From NCBI RefSeq assembly GCF_001949145.1, contig NW_019091521.1, positions 948,710 through 1,012,709 of the forward strand: a DNA stretch of 64,000 bases. The letters run 5' to 3'. Under the pieces are notes generated by a model that was given only the letters and a program-made list of their open reading frames with translations, had not been told where the DNA came from and ran no database searches. A program made the position numbers and the translations under genes. This DNA comes from Acanthaster planci (lineage: Eukaryota; Echinodermata; Asteroidea; Valvatida; Acanthasteridae). Shown in pieces: positions 46,101 through 55,356 of this stretch (its first letter is position 1; every line of letters begins with the position of its first letter).

Positions 46101-49100
46101 AGCAGGGCTAGGATCATTCTGGCGAATAGCCAAGGTTGTTTGTCCGCTGTAAAACTGAAACCTCGTCTCCTGTAAGTTCAATTAAAATGAGTCTATGAAG
46201 ATACAACATAATACTCATTTGAATAATACTTGACAACTTGATTTTCAGTGCGTTTATAGTTTTTCACCATCTCGCTTTGTCAATTTTTGCTGTCCCAATT
46301 TTCCACTTATGAAATTTTTTTGCCGCCTTTTTGTGTCTATCAGCGTTCCGACAGTTTTGTTTTAAAATTCTCTTCTCGTGTCGGTTTACCATTGTGGGCC
46401 ACGTTGGCTATCTATGGGGCTGTGATAATACGTCGATAACTGGTTTTCACACGTGTAACAATATTCTCGTTCAGTTTTGCTAAGAGCCCCGTTTATACTA
46501 CAGGCGCATGTGAAAGCGAACCGAATTTGACGTCACGGAAGATTTGCAACAAAAGTTCGCTCGAGTTATAACGTGTTCGACTTTTGCGAATTCGCAGCGT
46601 GAATATTTTGATCCGACGTTACAAATTCGTATTTGTGTTTGCTTTAGCCCCAATTGTGAACCGGCCTTAACGGATAGAGTGAAGGAGTAGGCAGTCTACA
46701 GGGTAACACGGTTTCCTGTTTTACAATAATCAAGTTTTGTTAAATTTTGCTCCACGGATATAAATAAGGTGTACAACCTAAATGGGGGCAGGGGTTACGT
46801 ATTTCAACGGGACGGAAGTTTTGAAAGCGACTTAAAACTGGGAGTCTGACAATGGCTTGAACGTGAAAAAAATTCTGGTTTGAAAACGAGCAAAGAAAAT
46901 CCTTTTTACTCGCCTGGATTTTTGTCAAAATTATAACTTACATCCAGACTTCAAAATGCATCTAGCGTATGTCTTTTTTTGCGTTGTACAATGTTCTGTC
47001 CAAAGGGTTGACTTTCTTCAATGAACTAGTGTCACGTATGAGTTAAAAGATGTTTGTTGAGACTTTTTTTATAAAACTGTATGAAATAAAGTATATAACT
47101 GACATTGGAGACTTTCAAATCGAGTGTTGACATCAGCTTATACAGACCTATGGGTATCAACATGGGGAGATGAATAAGTAAATAAATATTTTACAAATTT
47201 ATACAATTATAATGAATGAAGTATCGGCCGATATACATACAAAGAAATTGCCCGGTGAACATAGGAAAACACAGAAGACCGGGTCGCTCTGTTGACCAGT
47301 GGGCGAGGTGTGATGCACGTCCAACGAGGGGGACTTGACTGACCACTGGCCCTGAGGGCGACGCGCAGTGCTACTTGGCTCAACAGTAAAATATCCACGG
47401 CGGGTAGATGCCATACCTGTGTAGGTACAGTTCAGGGTAATGGAGCAGTAGCCTTGAGTGTCAGCACGATGATTCGAAGCTTAGGAAGGACGGCCACGCC
47501 CAGCGGGTTCATTAAGGTAGCTTGACTTGGACGCCGATAGTAGCTGGCTCATTGGTGCCGTCAGAGCCTCACCTGCCCGAGGTGGTATGGTCAACAGAGA
47601 ACCCGGCATGGGAGTATATACCCAATTTATAGTGTCCTAGCACATTCCCTGTTCACTCATTATACAAAGAGTCTTATAAAAGAAACATTTTCCAGGGCTT
47701 GGCCTAGAAAGATTAGAATGGCAGCCCAGGAGGATTGAAGTTCAGACTCCAGAGGGTCAAGCTAATAATCCCCACCGGCTGGCCTGACCCAGAAACTCTG
47801 GAATTAAAATCCTCACTATAACAATAGCCAACATTTATTCCAAGTTCTTTGCATAAGGCATTTTACCATGTTTTTTGTTTTGTTTTTTGTTTTTTTGCAT
47901 TTCCTTCGTAGTGCCGACTCAAACGACTACGTGTCGACCAGCCGCACCTCCAATGCGCTGGTCAACAATAACGGCACAGTGGACCTCTGGTCCAAGCCCT
48001 GCCTGCTCAAGAGCACCTGCAAAATCGACGTGAAGTTCTTCCCCTTCGACTACCAGGAGTGCAGCATGAAGTTCGGCTCCTGGACCTACAACAGCTTCCA
48101 GATGGACCTGACCAAGGTGTTTGACGACGCAGACCTGAGCAGCTACGTGCCCAACGAACAGTGGAACTTGACCTACGCCGTGGTGCGCCGGCACGCCATC
48201 AAGTACATCTGCTGCCCAGAGGAGTACCTGGACGTCACCTTCTATTTCGGGCTGCAGCGCAAGCCCTTATACTACATCTACAACCTGATCATGCCCTGCA
48301 TCCTGCTGTCCTCGCTGGCCATGCTGGGGTTCTTCATGCCCTATGACGTCGGGGTGGTCAAGGTGTCTCTCAGCATCACCCTCATCCTGTCTCTGACGGT
48401 GTTCTTGCTGCTGGTTGCCGAGATGATGCCACGGACGTCAGAAGAGGTCCCGCTCATTGGTTAGTGTCCAACCTTGTTTCTTAATCACAACGTTCGGGTA
48501 TCTAACATAGGTACACGTACTTAAAACTCTTTTCCCGGTGATCATGCCCCATTTGCATTGTTGGTAGGAATTCTCAGGCGCTTGGCAAGCCAGGCTTTTC
48601 GATATTGATCTACAGGCTTTCGACAACTCTGTCATTCAACGCTTGCTGCCAAGTTCTTAAGACCTTGCGAGATTTATATACGCGGTATGAATTGGCATTA
48701 AGGGTTTGGTACCTTTATCTAGCCATCTTTCTTATCTATGTACGGAGGAGGTTTTGCGGCGAATTTGAAGCTGTATTACCGATTCCTTAATTTGTGGTTC
48801 ATTTCAGGTCAGTACTACGCCGCCACGATGTTTTTGATTTCCATTTCTACTGCTATGAATGTGTTCGTCTTGAACGTGAACGAGCGGGGAGGTTTGAACG
48901 GTAAGGAAGTTCCGCGCATCCTACGGACCAACGCCTTCGAGTTCCTGGCAGGCATTTGCTTGGTAGGGCCCTGCCCGAACAGGAAGAAGCGCCGGGACCA
49001 CAGCCATCACGAGGCCCACGAGCTCAAGTACAAAGTGGTGAACACCTCCCAAGGCACGGCGCCCATCAGCTTCCAGCCTCCCGGCAGCGGCGGCGGCGGC

Positions 49101-49445
49101 AGCAGCAACGGCGGCCGCAGCGTGCGGTTCAGCGCCAACCTGCACACGTCTTACCCTGAGCACGAGATCCTGATGGACGAGACTGTGGACCACCACGGCG
49201 ACAGTAGCGAGCGGCGACTGGCCAAACTGGAGAGGAGCGTAGAGGGCATCCTCAAACACATGAAGAACTTGCAGAAGAGGAAAGAGAAGCAACAACAGCT
49301 CAAAGCGGACTGGGCCCGGGTGGCGCTGGTCATGGACCGAGTGCTTCTGATTATCTTCGTCATGTGCACCTGCACCACCGCGTTAGTTCTCCTCCTTCAG
49401 CGATCTCCAGATAAAGTACCGCCCTCTCTGGATACAGACTCGTGA
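31107..49445 (+). CDS. Nicotinic acetylcholine receptor alpha-type subunit, complete six-exon gene
   Basis: Joining 31107-31179, 31945-32081, 45675-45719, 45910-46019, 47912-48459 and 48808-49445 gives 1551 nt, 516 residues plus stop, with every junction in phase and GT-AG. The product is a Cys-loop ligand-gated ion channel subunit of the plasma membrane. Landmarks: signal peptide 1-20; loop D Trp82; loop A Tyr120; Cys-loop C158-C172; loop B Trp179; loop C Tyr220, vicinal Cys222-Cys223 and Tyr227; M1 about 242-264; M2 272-292; M3 about 307-328; M4 about 483-501. Vicinal cysteines and all aromatic-box residues make it an alpha-type subunit, and Trp82 also supplies a complementary face, so a homopentamer is possible. 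Residues 265-272 lack the usual Gly-Glu-Lys before M2 (see findings). Length is typical. The closest vertebrate group (alpha7 or alpha9/10) is not settled by eye. Confidence 0.96.
31180..31944 (+). other. nAChR intron 1 (765 bp)
   Basis: AT-rich, with a T-rich tract before the acceptor (TTCAAATTGCAG). A run of T occurs near 31826. Nothing else is recognised. Confidence 0.85.
31945..32081 (+). CDS. nAChR exon 2: N-terminal helix and first beta strand
   Basis: Encodes residues 25-70, including EQKLYEDLMRNYNKKVRPVW and then SLALSVIQILEM. This is the family's N-terminal amphipathic helix and beta1 strand. An Asn-Ser-Ser sequon lies in WNSSS. The donor is ATG|GTGAGT, phase 0. Confidence 0.96.
32280..32532. 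mobile_element. 253-bp foldback element in intron 2
   Basis: CTAAAGAGAGGG at 32280-32291 is the exact reverse complement of 32521-32532. The arms stay complementary nearly to the centre with scattered mismatches: TCTCTTCTGGAAGAG, then TGATGAGAACCG, then CTCGACGTTTCGAC, then GCTCTGG. The loop is about 20 bp near 32393-32412. It has no coding capacity. The structure fits a foldback MITE inserted in the intron, and the transcribed strand would form a long hairpin. Confidence 0.8.
33416..33446. repeat. (TG)n followed by T16
   Basis: Simple-sequence tract of eight or so TG dinucleotides directly followed by 16 T. It might be the tail of an old retroposed element on the minus strand, but no body was recognised. 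Confidence 0.7.
33896..33975. repeat. Dispersed repeat, second copy
   Basis: CGCTACCAACAATATGAA, then ACCAACGCGGCTCT, then ATGATGGGGTGCTTCTGCT match the copy at about 25145-25220 in the same order and spacing. The flanks diverge, so this is a short dispersed family and not a local duplication. Confidence 0.55.
36501..37157. repeat. Short duplicated motif TCCAATGGGAACACG
   Basis: Identical 15-mers at 36567-36581 and 37143-37157, with an inverted TCCCATTGGA at 36501-36510. CCAAT-type (NF-Y-like) cores could explain them, or they may be ends of a diverged inverted-repeat element. Sequence between the two copies contains repeated TTTGTCTGATTTTG-like runs. Confidence 0.3.
45675..45719 (+). CDS. 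nAChR exon 3: loop D region
   Basis: Encodes residues 71-85, DERNQILTTNVWIEQ. The 45-nt length, phase 0 at both ends and the NQILTTNVW motif are hallmarks of this exon across nAChR genes. Trp82 is the loop D aromatic of the complementary face. The acceptor is TTTTCCTCAG and the donor CAG|GTACGC. Confidence 0.97.
45910..46019 (+). CDS. nAChR exon 4: loop A region
   Basis: Encodes residues 86-121 plus two bases of the Asn122 codon. The 110-nt length is the family norm. The motif ELWVPDITLYDN carries loop A Tyr120. The donor is GATAA|GTAAGT, phase 2. Intron 3 before it is only 190 bp. Confidence 0.97.
46020..47911 (+). other. nAChR intron 4 (1.9 kb)
   Basis: Contains a MITE-like element at about 46481-46670, itself carrying a CRE octamer, listed separately. 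Two same-frame short open frames near 47.2-47.4 kb on the minus strand show no domain. The acceptor is preceded by a long T-rich tract (TTTTTTGCATTTCCTTCGTAG). Confidence 0.85.
46481..46670. mobile_element. MITE-like element in nAChR intron 4
   Basis: The ends are roughly complementary: TAAGAGCCCCGTTTATACT on the left, and on the right ...TGAACCGGCCTTA, whose complement is TAAGGCCGGTTCA. The interior has several GCGAA/TTCGC-type words in both orientations and a TGACGTCA at 46528-46535. Short, non-coding and internally self-complementary, it resembles the CGAAT-rich MITEs common in marine invertebrates. The boundaries are approximate. Confidence 0.4.
47912..48459 (+). CDS. nAChR exon 5: Cys-loop, ligand site, M1 and M2
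   Basis: Encodes residues 122-304. It contains the Cys-loop (C158 to C172 with FPFD inside), loop B GSWTYN, loop C YICCPEEY, M1 and M2 (KVSLSITLILSLTVFLLLVA). Asn-Gly-Thr and Asn-Leu-Thr sequons suggest N-glycosylation. An extra cysteine, C152, lies six residues before the Cys-loop. Between M1 and M2 the sequence is PYDVGVVK where alpha7 has PADSGEK. Codons are markedly GC-rich at third positions against AT-rich flanks. Phase 2 in, phase 1 out. Confidence 0.97.
48460..48807 (+). other. nAChR intron 5 (348 bp)
   Basis: Donor GTTAGT and acceptor TTCATTTCAG. No other element is seen. Confidence 0.9.
48808..49445 (+). CDS. nAChR exon 6: M3, cytoplasmic loop, M4
   Basis: Encodes residues 305-516 and the TGA stop at 49443-49445. 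M3 begins QYYAATMFLISIST. The M3-M4 cytoplasmic loop (about 329-475) has a basic NRKKRR patch, a low-complexity GSGGGGSSNGG stretch and a charged helix (RRLAKLERSVEGILKHMKNL, then KRKEKQQQLK) equivalent to the family's MA helix next to M4. M4 is about VLLIIFVMCTCTTALVLLL. A 15-residue tail follows. Confidence 0.97.
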
Positions 49446-52400
49446 ACCTAGTGAACAACGCATGCAAGGTGTACTCAAGAATACTTGACCCCAACAAATT
49501 GACGTCGACACTATAAATGGTGTATTTAATGCAATCATAGAGCTGGGAACGTTCCTAGGTCTATGATGTAAAAGTTATTATTGTGACCTGTCTACTAACA
49601 AAACTGATGTAATTAAGCCTTGCAACATGCATGAATCTCAGCTTCGGAGAAGCCTCCGCACAATACATTTCTCGTCTTGGCTGCTGTTTATCCTTAGTGG
49701 TCAACAGCAGTCCTACTTTGTTTGAAGTGCAGGTCGTTATTCTCAATTTGTCGTAGCTGCCTATAATCATGCGTCATCCCTTTGAGAGCGACATTGTCCG
49801 TTTATGCATTATTGCGTTTGGGTCCGTGCTTGTTTTGCCGATGAAGAGGCTTTGTTATTCTCACTGAAGTATAGTTTTGTGGAAGCAACCTTATATTCCT
49901 AATAATACAAAATATACTTGATTGCCCCAAAATTTGATCTTGACGTATACTTTGAGATAATGCGTGGTCTTTTTGCATGTTGTAACGTATTGTGAGCCGT
50001 TTCACGAACCTGAACTTTGGTCGCTTTTTATGACCCTGCATCTCCAGTCAGGCTGGAAAATCCTATCAGTCAGATTGAAAACTTCTGGTCTGGATTGTTA
50101 CATGCTGTAACGAGTACTGACATACACGTGTAGCTAATTGACTCCGCAGATAGGGTCATATCCTGGTATTGCCGGGAGTTTACAATCACGAAGCTGGACG
50201 CGGAACCGCCACCGAGCTTTGACCGTCTGACCCGACGGTTTGGGACTGAAGACACTGACACTGGACTTACATGTGACTGACAGCGGACGGCAGAGGACAA
50301 TGGCAGAAAAAAAATCAGTCGACTCTGGCAACTGCCTGCCCGATGAACCGAATGACGTGATGGCACCCATGACCTTTGGACGTTTAGATGCCGAAGCCTG
50401 AGTTTGTGAGATGGCCACGGCCTTTATAAGGTGTGTGCACTCAATGAGCGGTCTCACTGTAGCTGGGATAAACAAGAAATTCCTGTGAACTTTGAAACTG
50501 AAGTTGCATGCCCCTTCAACCAACCGGTTTCCCACATGTGTAGTGTCGACACATGCAAACTTGGTTCATGGCAAGGCGACTGCTCACTGGTCGCAAATCA
50601 TGAAAGCTTTACTGAGAGCGCTTCTCTAGCGCCTCTTCATGGGGCAATTTAAATTCAAAATCAACAATCACAGCTAACGTCGTCCCTTGAGTCATATGGT
50701 TTTTACCTTTCTCCGCACAGAAGAAATTATCTTCGAGCACTGTGTGTGATTGATCCTTATAGAAAACATGTACCCCCAAAGCACACCTTTTTGAAGCTTG
50801 GATCTGTAAAACAATCTCCCGTCGCACCTAGAGGTGCAAAACCGTACACAGAGAGGCCATGTCATTTTTTCTCCAAATTTCAACACAAAACTACACCATG
50901 GGAGCACATTTTGATGTTTACTTTGCACAGGAAACAATACAACTGCTCAACTTTGATCAGTGAGCATATTTATAGCAGGTGGATCTGGATCTCAATCAGT
51001 GATCCCAACGCTGGTTCGCTCCATCCGTGAGATGGGTGGTGGTGTCAGTTAACCAACGACGGATTGATGCTCCTGAAACAAACAGGTCCTATATTTTGCC
51101 ATTCACTCCTGCATTGAACCTCCATGTACGCCCCCAGCCTACATGTATATTAATGCAAAACACGTCATGCATTACCTCGTGTCGCACTTTTCTCCTAACA
51201 CCGCTCCGCTGAGGCGTTCGTTCTGTAGCGCCCTCATTGGCAATTTGTCGCTTATTATCGGTTTTTCAAAACATGAAACGATATCACTGACATGAAAAGT
51301 TGGTGTTTTCCTTTAACCTTTTTAAATCTGTACTTGTGACGTTTAAATGAAGAGGGAGACAGGAGAAAATAACTGTTTCTTAAAAATACAGTACATACAA
51401 TAGAGTACCTTGCAGTGGACGGTGTATTTCGAAAGTACTACCTGCCCCCCCCCAACCTACGGGTGCAGATAATATAACTTAGGCACGTTCTGCACCTATG
51501 TATGCCATGTATATCAAATAACCTTGGGTGTAAAGTCAATTTCAATGTTTTGGGAGAAAAGCTTTTTCGCCACCTTGGCATGGCACGCCTTGGTGAAGCG
51601 AGTTGGTGACCGGAGCTTTTCAAGCGTGCAGACAAAGGAAGGTGTCAAGAGGGAGGGGCGCTCGTTGACAGCGTGCGATGAATAGTCAAGGTGAATGTTA
51701 TCACAGGATGTATGGTTTTGTTTAGAAATTACAAAACCTGTCCTGGTTGAGAGCACAGGATACTAGGCTTCAGAATGGGTCCTTTAATACACTCCTTGAG
51801 TATTCTTTGCAGTATGTTCATGGTTTAACAAGCAACACAGCTGTGGGTTCCCCATTGCAACGCGAGTGTATTATAGTACATGGATGTCTATCGCCAAATG
51901 TAATCCACGGTCATTGTTCCTACATCATGCGAAAGTACAATTAAGGCAGTGTCATGGTGCTAGGAAACTAACGTGTTGCAGATGTAGTGCTCGTGTCGTG
52001 GGGAGGAGCCTTGAAAAAACGCGGGGGGACGGGATATACAATCGACTATTCTTCCTTCGACCCTTTTAGCATTAGTATTATTGCAAGGAATTTGTGCCGC
52101 CAACGCATCACGGGATTGCAAGTGGACATTATTGTGCACATGAACGGATAATATTTGTCAGTGCGCTTTTAAGAGTGTTCAGTATAATGGTACATTATAT
52201 CGAAGTACATTTTATTTTAGAAATTGACACAAATTCACGGAGTCCGTTTACGGAGGCCAAAATATTACTGACTCTTTTTTCTTGCATAGCATCGCGAAGC
52301 GTAGCATAACATTTACTAATCTTGGTATATACGCGTATTTTTCGTGGTATCTAATTTATAAAAGGGGTCATTTTTGAACCACTCCTTTTTACGCGTCATG

Positions 52401-53970
52401 CAAGCTTTATACCTTATTCACTGAGCAATAAACGACTAGGAAATCCCGAGCCGGGCTTTTCTCCATCAGACTCGACGCTCGACAAGATGGCGGACGGGCA
52501 GTGACAGATCGAAGAGGGAGAACATGAGTTAAAATGAAATATGGTTTTTGATGTTCGGGGGAGGATATTTGGAAGTACGCGGCCTTGCCCTCACTTTGAC
52601 AGCAAGTACCTTTCTAAACAGAATTGGGAACTCCTTGAGTATAGTAATAACCTTGTTCAGTCATGTTTTATCTTCCGCAATGTGAAATTATGAGATGGTA
52701 CATGAGATCGTGCATATCAACTTCATGACCTTGCCACATGTCAGTATAGACCTACAGTTTCTGGCTACACCGGAAAATCGTAATCTCCGAACATTTTTCT
52801 AATAGCAAACGACATTGGTGGCATGTTGAAGCAAAATAGAAAAACCTCGTAAATGAACCAGTTTGGTCTTTCAAGAAAGGCAAGGTCATTCGGGAGCTGT
52901 GCACGCACGCGAGCCCGCCTAGGGCCCTTCTGATTTGGCCTCGGGCGCGCTTTGCTTTGGTCATGCGTTGTTGGGTTACCGTACCAAACTGGTTCATTGA
53001 TTAACCATAATAATTATTCGGGATCCTCTCAACTTTGTTCTCAATAAATGCAACGACTATAGACGAAAATATGAAAATGACAAGCGTAATTGTTTACCAC
53101 GTGATGCATTTTTTTAACTTCCACGTATTCAGCCTGTCTCTCTGCTTTTGTTCTGATTATTTGTAAATGACGTTACGCGTTTGCTGTATTTGAGTAACTC
53201 TAATCAATAAATTCATATGTTGAATGCATCAATACATCTTAATAAGTGGAATATACAAGCTTTATGCTTTATTCCACTGCAACTCTCAACTGAGAATATT
53301 TGAAAAATATTAATTAAAAAAAACGTTTTTTACTATGTAGTATTTTAACCTACCTCCGTGTTGGGCTCCTGGTATTAATTTTTATCAAAAATATTGTGAG
53401 TGATTGAGAAAATAATGGAATTAAAATAATAAACTAATGCTCTGTTTGAATTTTGCCTATTTTGCACGCTCGTTCTTGAATGTCATACATTGCTGTGGGA
53501 TTGTTGAAATAAGTGATGCTCTGCAATAATAAAGCATACACGTCATTTAGAGCATGCACTCGCAATGCCCTTGATCAGCCAGCCATTGAAGCGGCCATCG
53601 TACCGTACCGAATGCTGAGACAAAGAGGGTGCGTTTGAAAATCAAATTGACAGTCATTTGGTACGAACCACAGACATTTAAACCCATAGACGTGCGGCTC
53701 CTATTCAAAACAACGGCAGGGTACCGTAGCTGAGACGGCACCCGACTAAATCCAAAAATTCACCCCTTGGTGTGGGGAAATTACACACAGTTGAAGAATT
53801 CCAGCCATAAAATTCTATGAATCCATTTATTGATTTTGGAAAAAAAATCCACTGTTTACTTTTCTGGCCTTTGCTGATTAGAAACAATGCGGTTGCAACA
53901 CGTCAAAAAGAAGAGACAGCAGTACCAAAGAGCCTATAAAGAAACGTACTTTTAAAGCAGATGTAAACTA
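49446..53970. other. 3' flank of nAChR and non-coding stretch
   Basis: The receptor 3' UTR must start here, but no canonical AATAAA is found in the first few hundred bases, so its end is not assigned. No gene is recognised. An AAGATGGCGGA (YY1-like) site with a tiny downstream frame lies at about 52483. The region from 53 to 53.5 kb is very AT-rich. Confidence 0.5.
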
Positions 53971-54211
53971 GGGTAGTTCCAGAAATTAGTGGTCCAAAAG
54001 TGTGACATTTTTGTATCCCTGTTACAACTGACCTTTCTTATTTGACATGGGAATATAATTGGCATTGATTTCACACTTTAAATATTTGTTTGGCAGGTAA
54101 TTTGCATTAATTTATCATTCTTGGAAATTAGAAAATGTGTACTGAACGTACAAAATCATATGTGACATGTGACAGGGACATGAAAAAAATGGACCCTTTC
54201 TGGAATTACCC
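53971..54211. mobile_element. MITE copy 1 (GGGTAGTTCCAGAAAT ends)
   Basis: This 241-bp element is closely similar along its whole length to 61912-62166. Its termini GGGTAGTTCCAGAAAT and TTTCTGGAATTACCC are inverted repeats, and the match extends inward to GGTCCA/TGGACC. The interior is non-coding. Flanks are ACTA on the left and ATAT on the right, so any target duplication has decayed. Confidence 0.85.
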
Positions 54212-54416
54212 ATATACAATCTATGTGCGTCAAGCGCAATTCGCACTGAACGCGATGCCATCCACCTTTTCGCCAGTTGTTTGCCCACGCTTTTTAACCC
54301 TCCCCAGTAACGGCAAAATAATAGGCCTACGCGGACTGGCGGTCTATGTGTTTATATATCTGTGGTACGAACCCATTGCACATAGGAGCGTTGAAGTTTG
54401 CGCTTGTGGCATGGTG

Positions 54417-54456
54417 CCTTGTGGGGTACCGGAACAATGGGAGGTACCCCACAAGG
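54417..54456. repeat. Perfect 14-bp palindrome arms with 12-bp loop
   Basis: CCTTGTGGGGTACC (54417-54430) is the exact reverse complement of 54443-54456. A third near-copy, GGTACCCCATAAG, follows at about 54488-54500, and a shorter ACCCCACAAG lies near 54700. This may be a terminator-like hairpin if transcribed, or the debris of an inverted-repeat element. Confidence 0.75.
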
Positions 54457-54500
54457 CCAGTTTTGATCCTTGAGGGGTACTAAAGTGGTACCCCATAAGA

Positions 54501-55127
54501 ATTTCACGAAATAGATTTTCCAAATTTACGCAAAAAGGAGAAATTTCCCAGTGCAATTCGTCTGTCGCAAATTCAAGTGTTTTTTTAAGGGAAATACGGC
54601 TGAAATTTCAACCCAGGAAACTGAACTTGGTTGAAATGGCTGTGATTTGAATTTTTTTTCCGTGTTGTGTGGGAGTTTTGTACACGAGAGCAAAGGAAAT
54701 ACCCCACAAGTATACATATGAAACGGGTGCGTTTGACAGGGGGGGGGCACGCTGAGTAGGCCCTACACGGAACGAATGCATATACTCGAATGCATTGATC
54801 TCCAATGGAGATCAAGGCTCGAATGTATGGTCTTCGCGTATGTGTATGCCAAACGCGTGCAACTGAAGAACCTGGTTAGAAAGCATCGTACCAGTCTGCC
54901 CTTCTTTCGCCTGTGAGGTTGTACTTCAACTCATGGCGGATTGTTAACCAACTTTTGCTCGTGGCAACAATTTACAATGGCAACGATCACCTAAAGTTGT
55001 ATTCGGTATGGTAAGATGGCCGCCTGTGTCTTCAGTCTTTGAAAGAACATTGTGAGTCCAGAATATTTTATGGCGTCTGTGCAATAAAGAGCATTGTCTG
55101 GATGGAGAGCAAAATTTGTGATTTGCA
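54501..55127. other. Non-coding stretch, no gene recognised
   Basis: An AAGATGGCCGCC (YY1-like) site lies near 55014. Nothing else is supportable. Confidence 0.5.
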
Positions 55128-55356
55128 GGGCCCAATTTCATGGTGCTGCTTACCGCAGAATTCAGTGCTTACGATCCCCATTCTACGCTAACCGTGCAAG
55201 CAGAAAAATTTTGTGCTAACCCTTTTATAAGCGCAGAATCCTTAGTTACGGGATGTACGCATGCGCACAATCCAAAATTCCTCGCTAACCCGTGAATTAC
55301 GTTCGGCGTAAACGCAGAATTTTTTCTGCTACGGTAAGCACCGTGAAATTGGGCCC
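55128..55356. mobile_element. MITE with GGGCCCAATTTCA ends
   Basis: The left end GGGCCCAATTTCATGGTGCT and the right end, reversed, GGGCCCAATTTCACGGTGCT match over 20 bp with one difference. Both continue into GCTTACCG- and CAGAA-type sequence. The 229-bp interior contains several imperfect CGCTAACCC / CGCAGAAT words in both orientations. If the element begins at GGCCC, CAG flanks both sides as a possible 3-bp target duplication. Confidence 0.75.

Noticed and set aside
48921-49295. Minus-strand open frame rich in Ala/Val opposite nAChR exon 6
   Set aside because: It is a shadow of the GC-rich receptor exon on the opposite strand.
52483-52505. AAGATGGCGGA start-like site
   Set aside because: The frame opened by this ATG closes after five codons, so it is not a gene start by itself.
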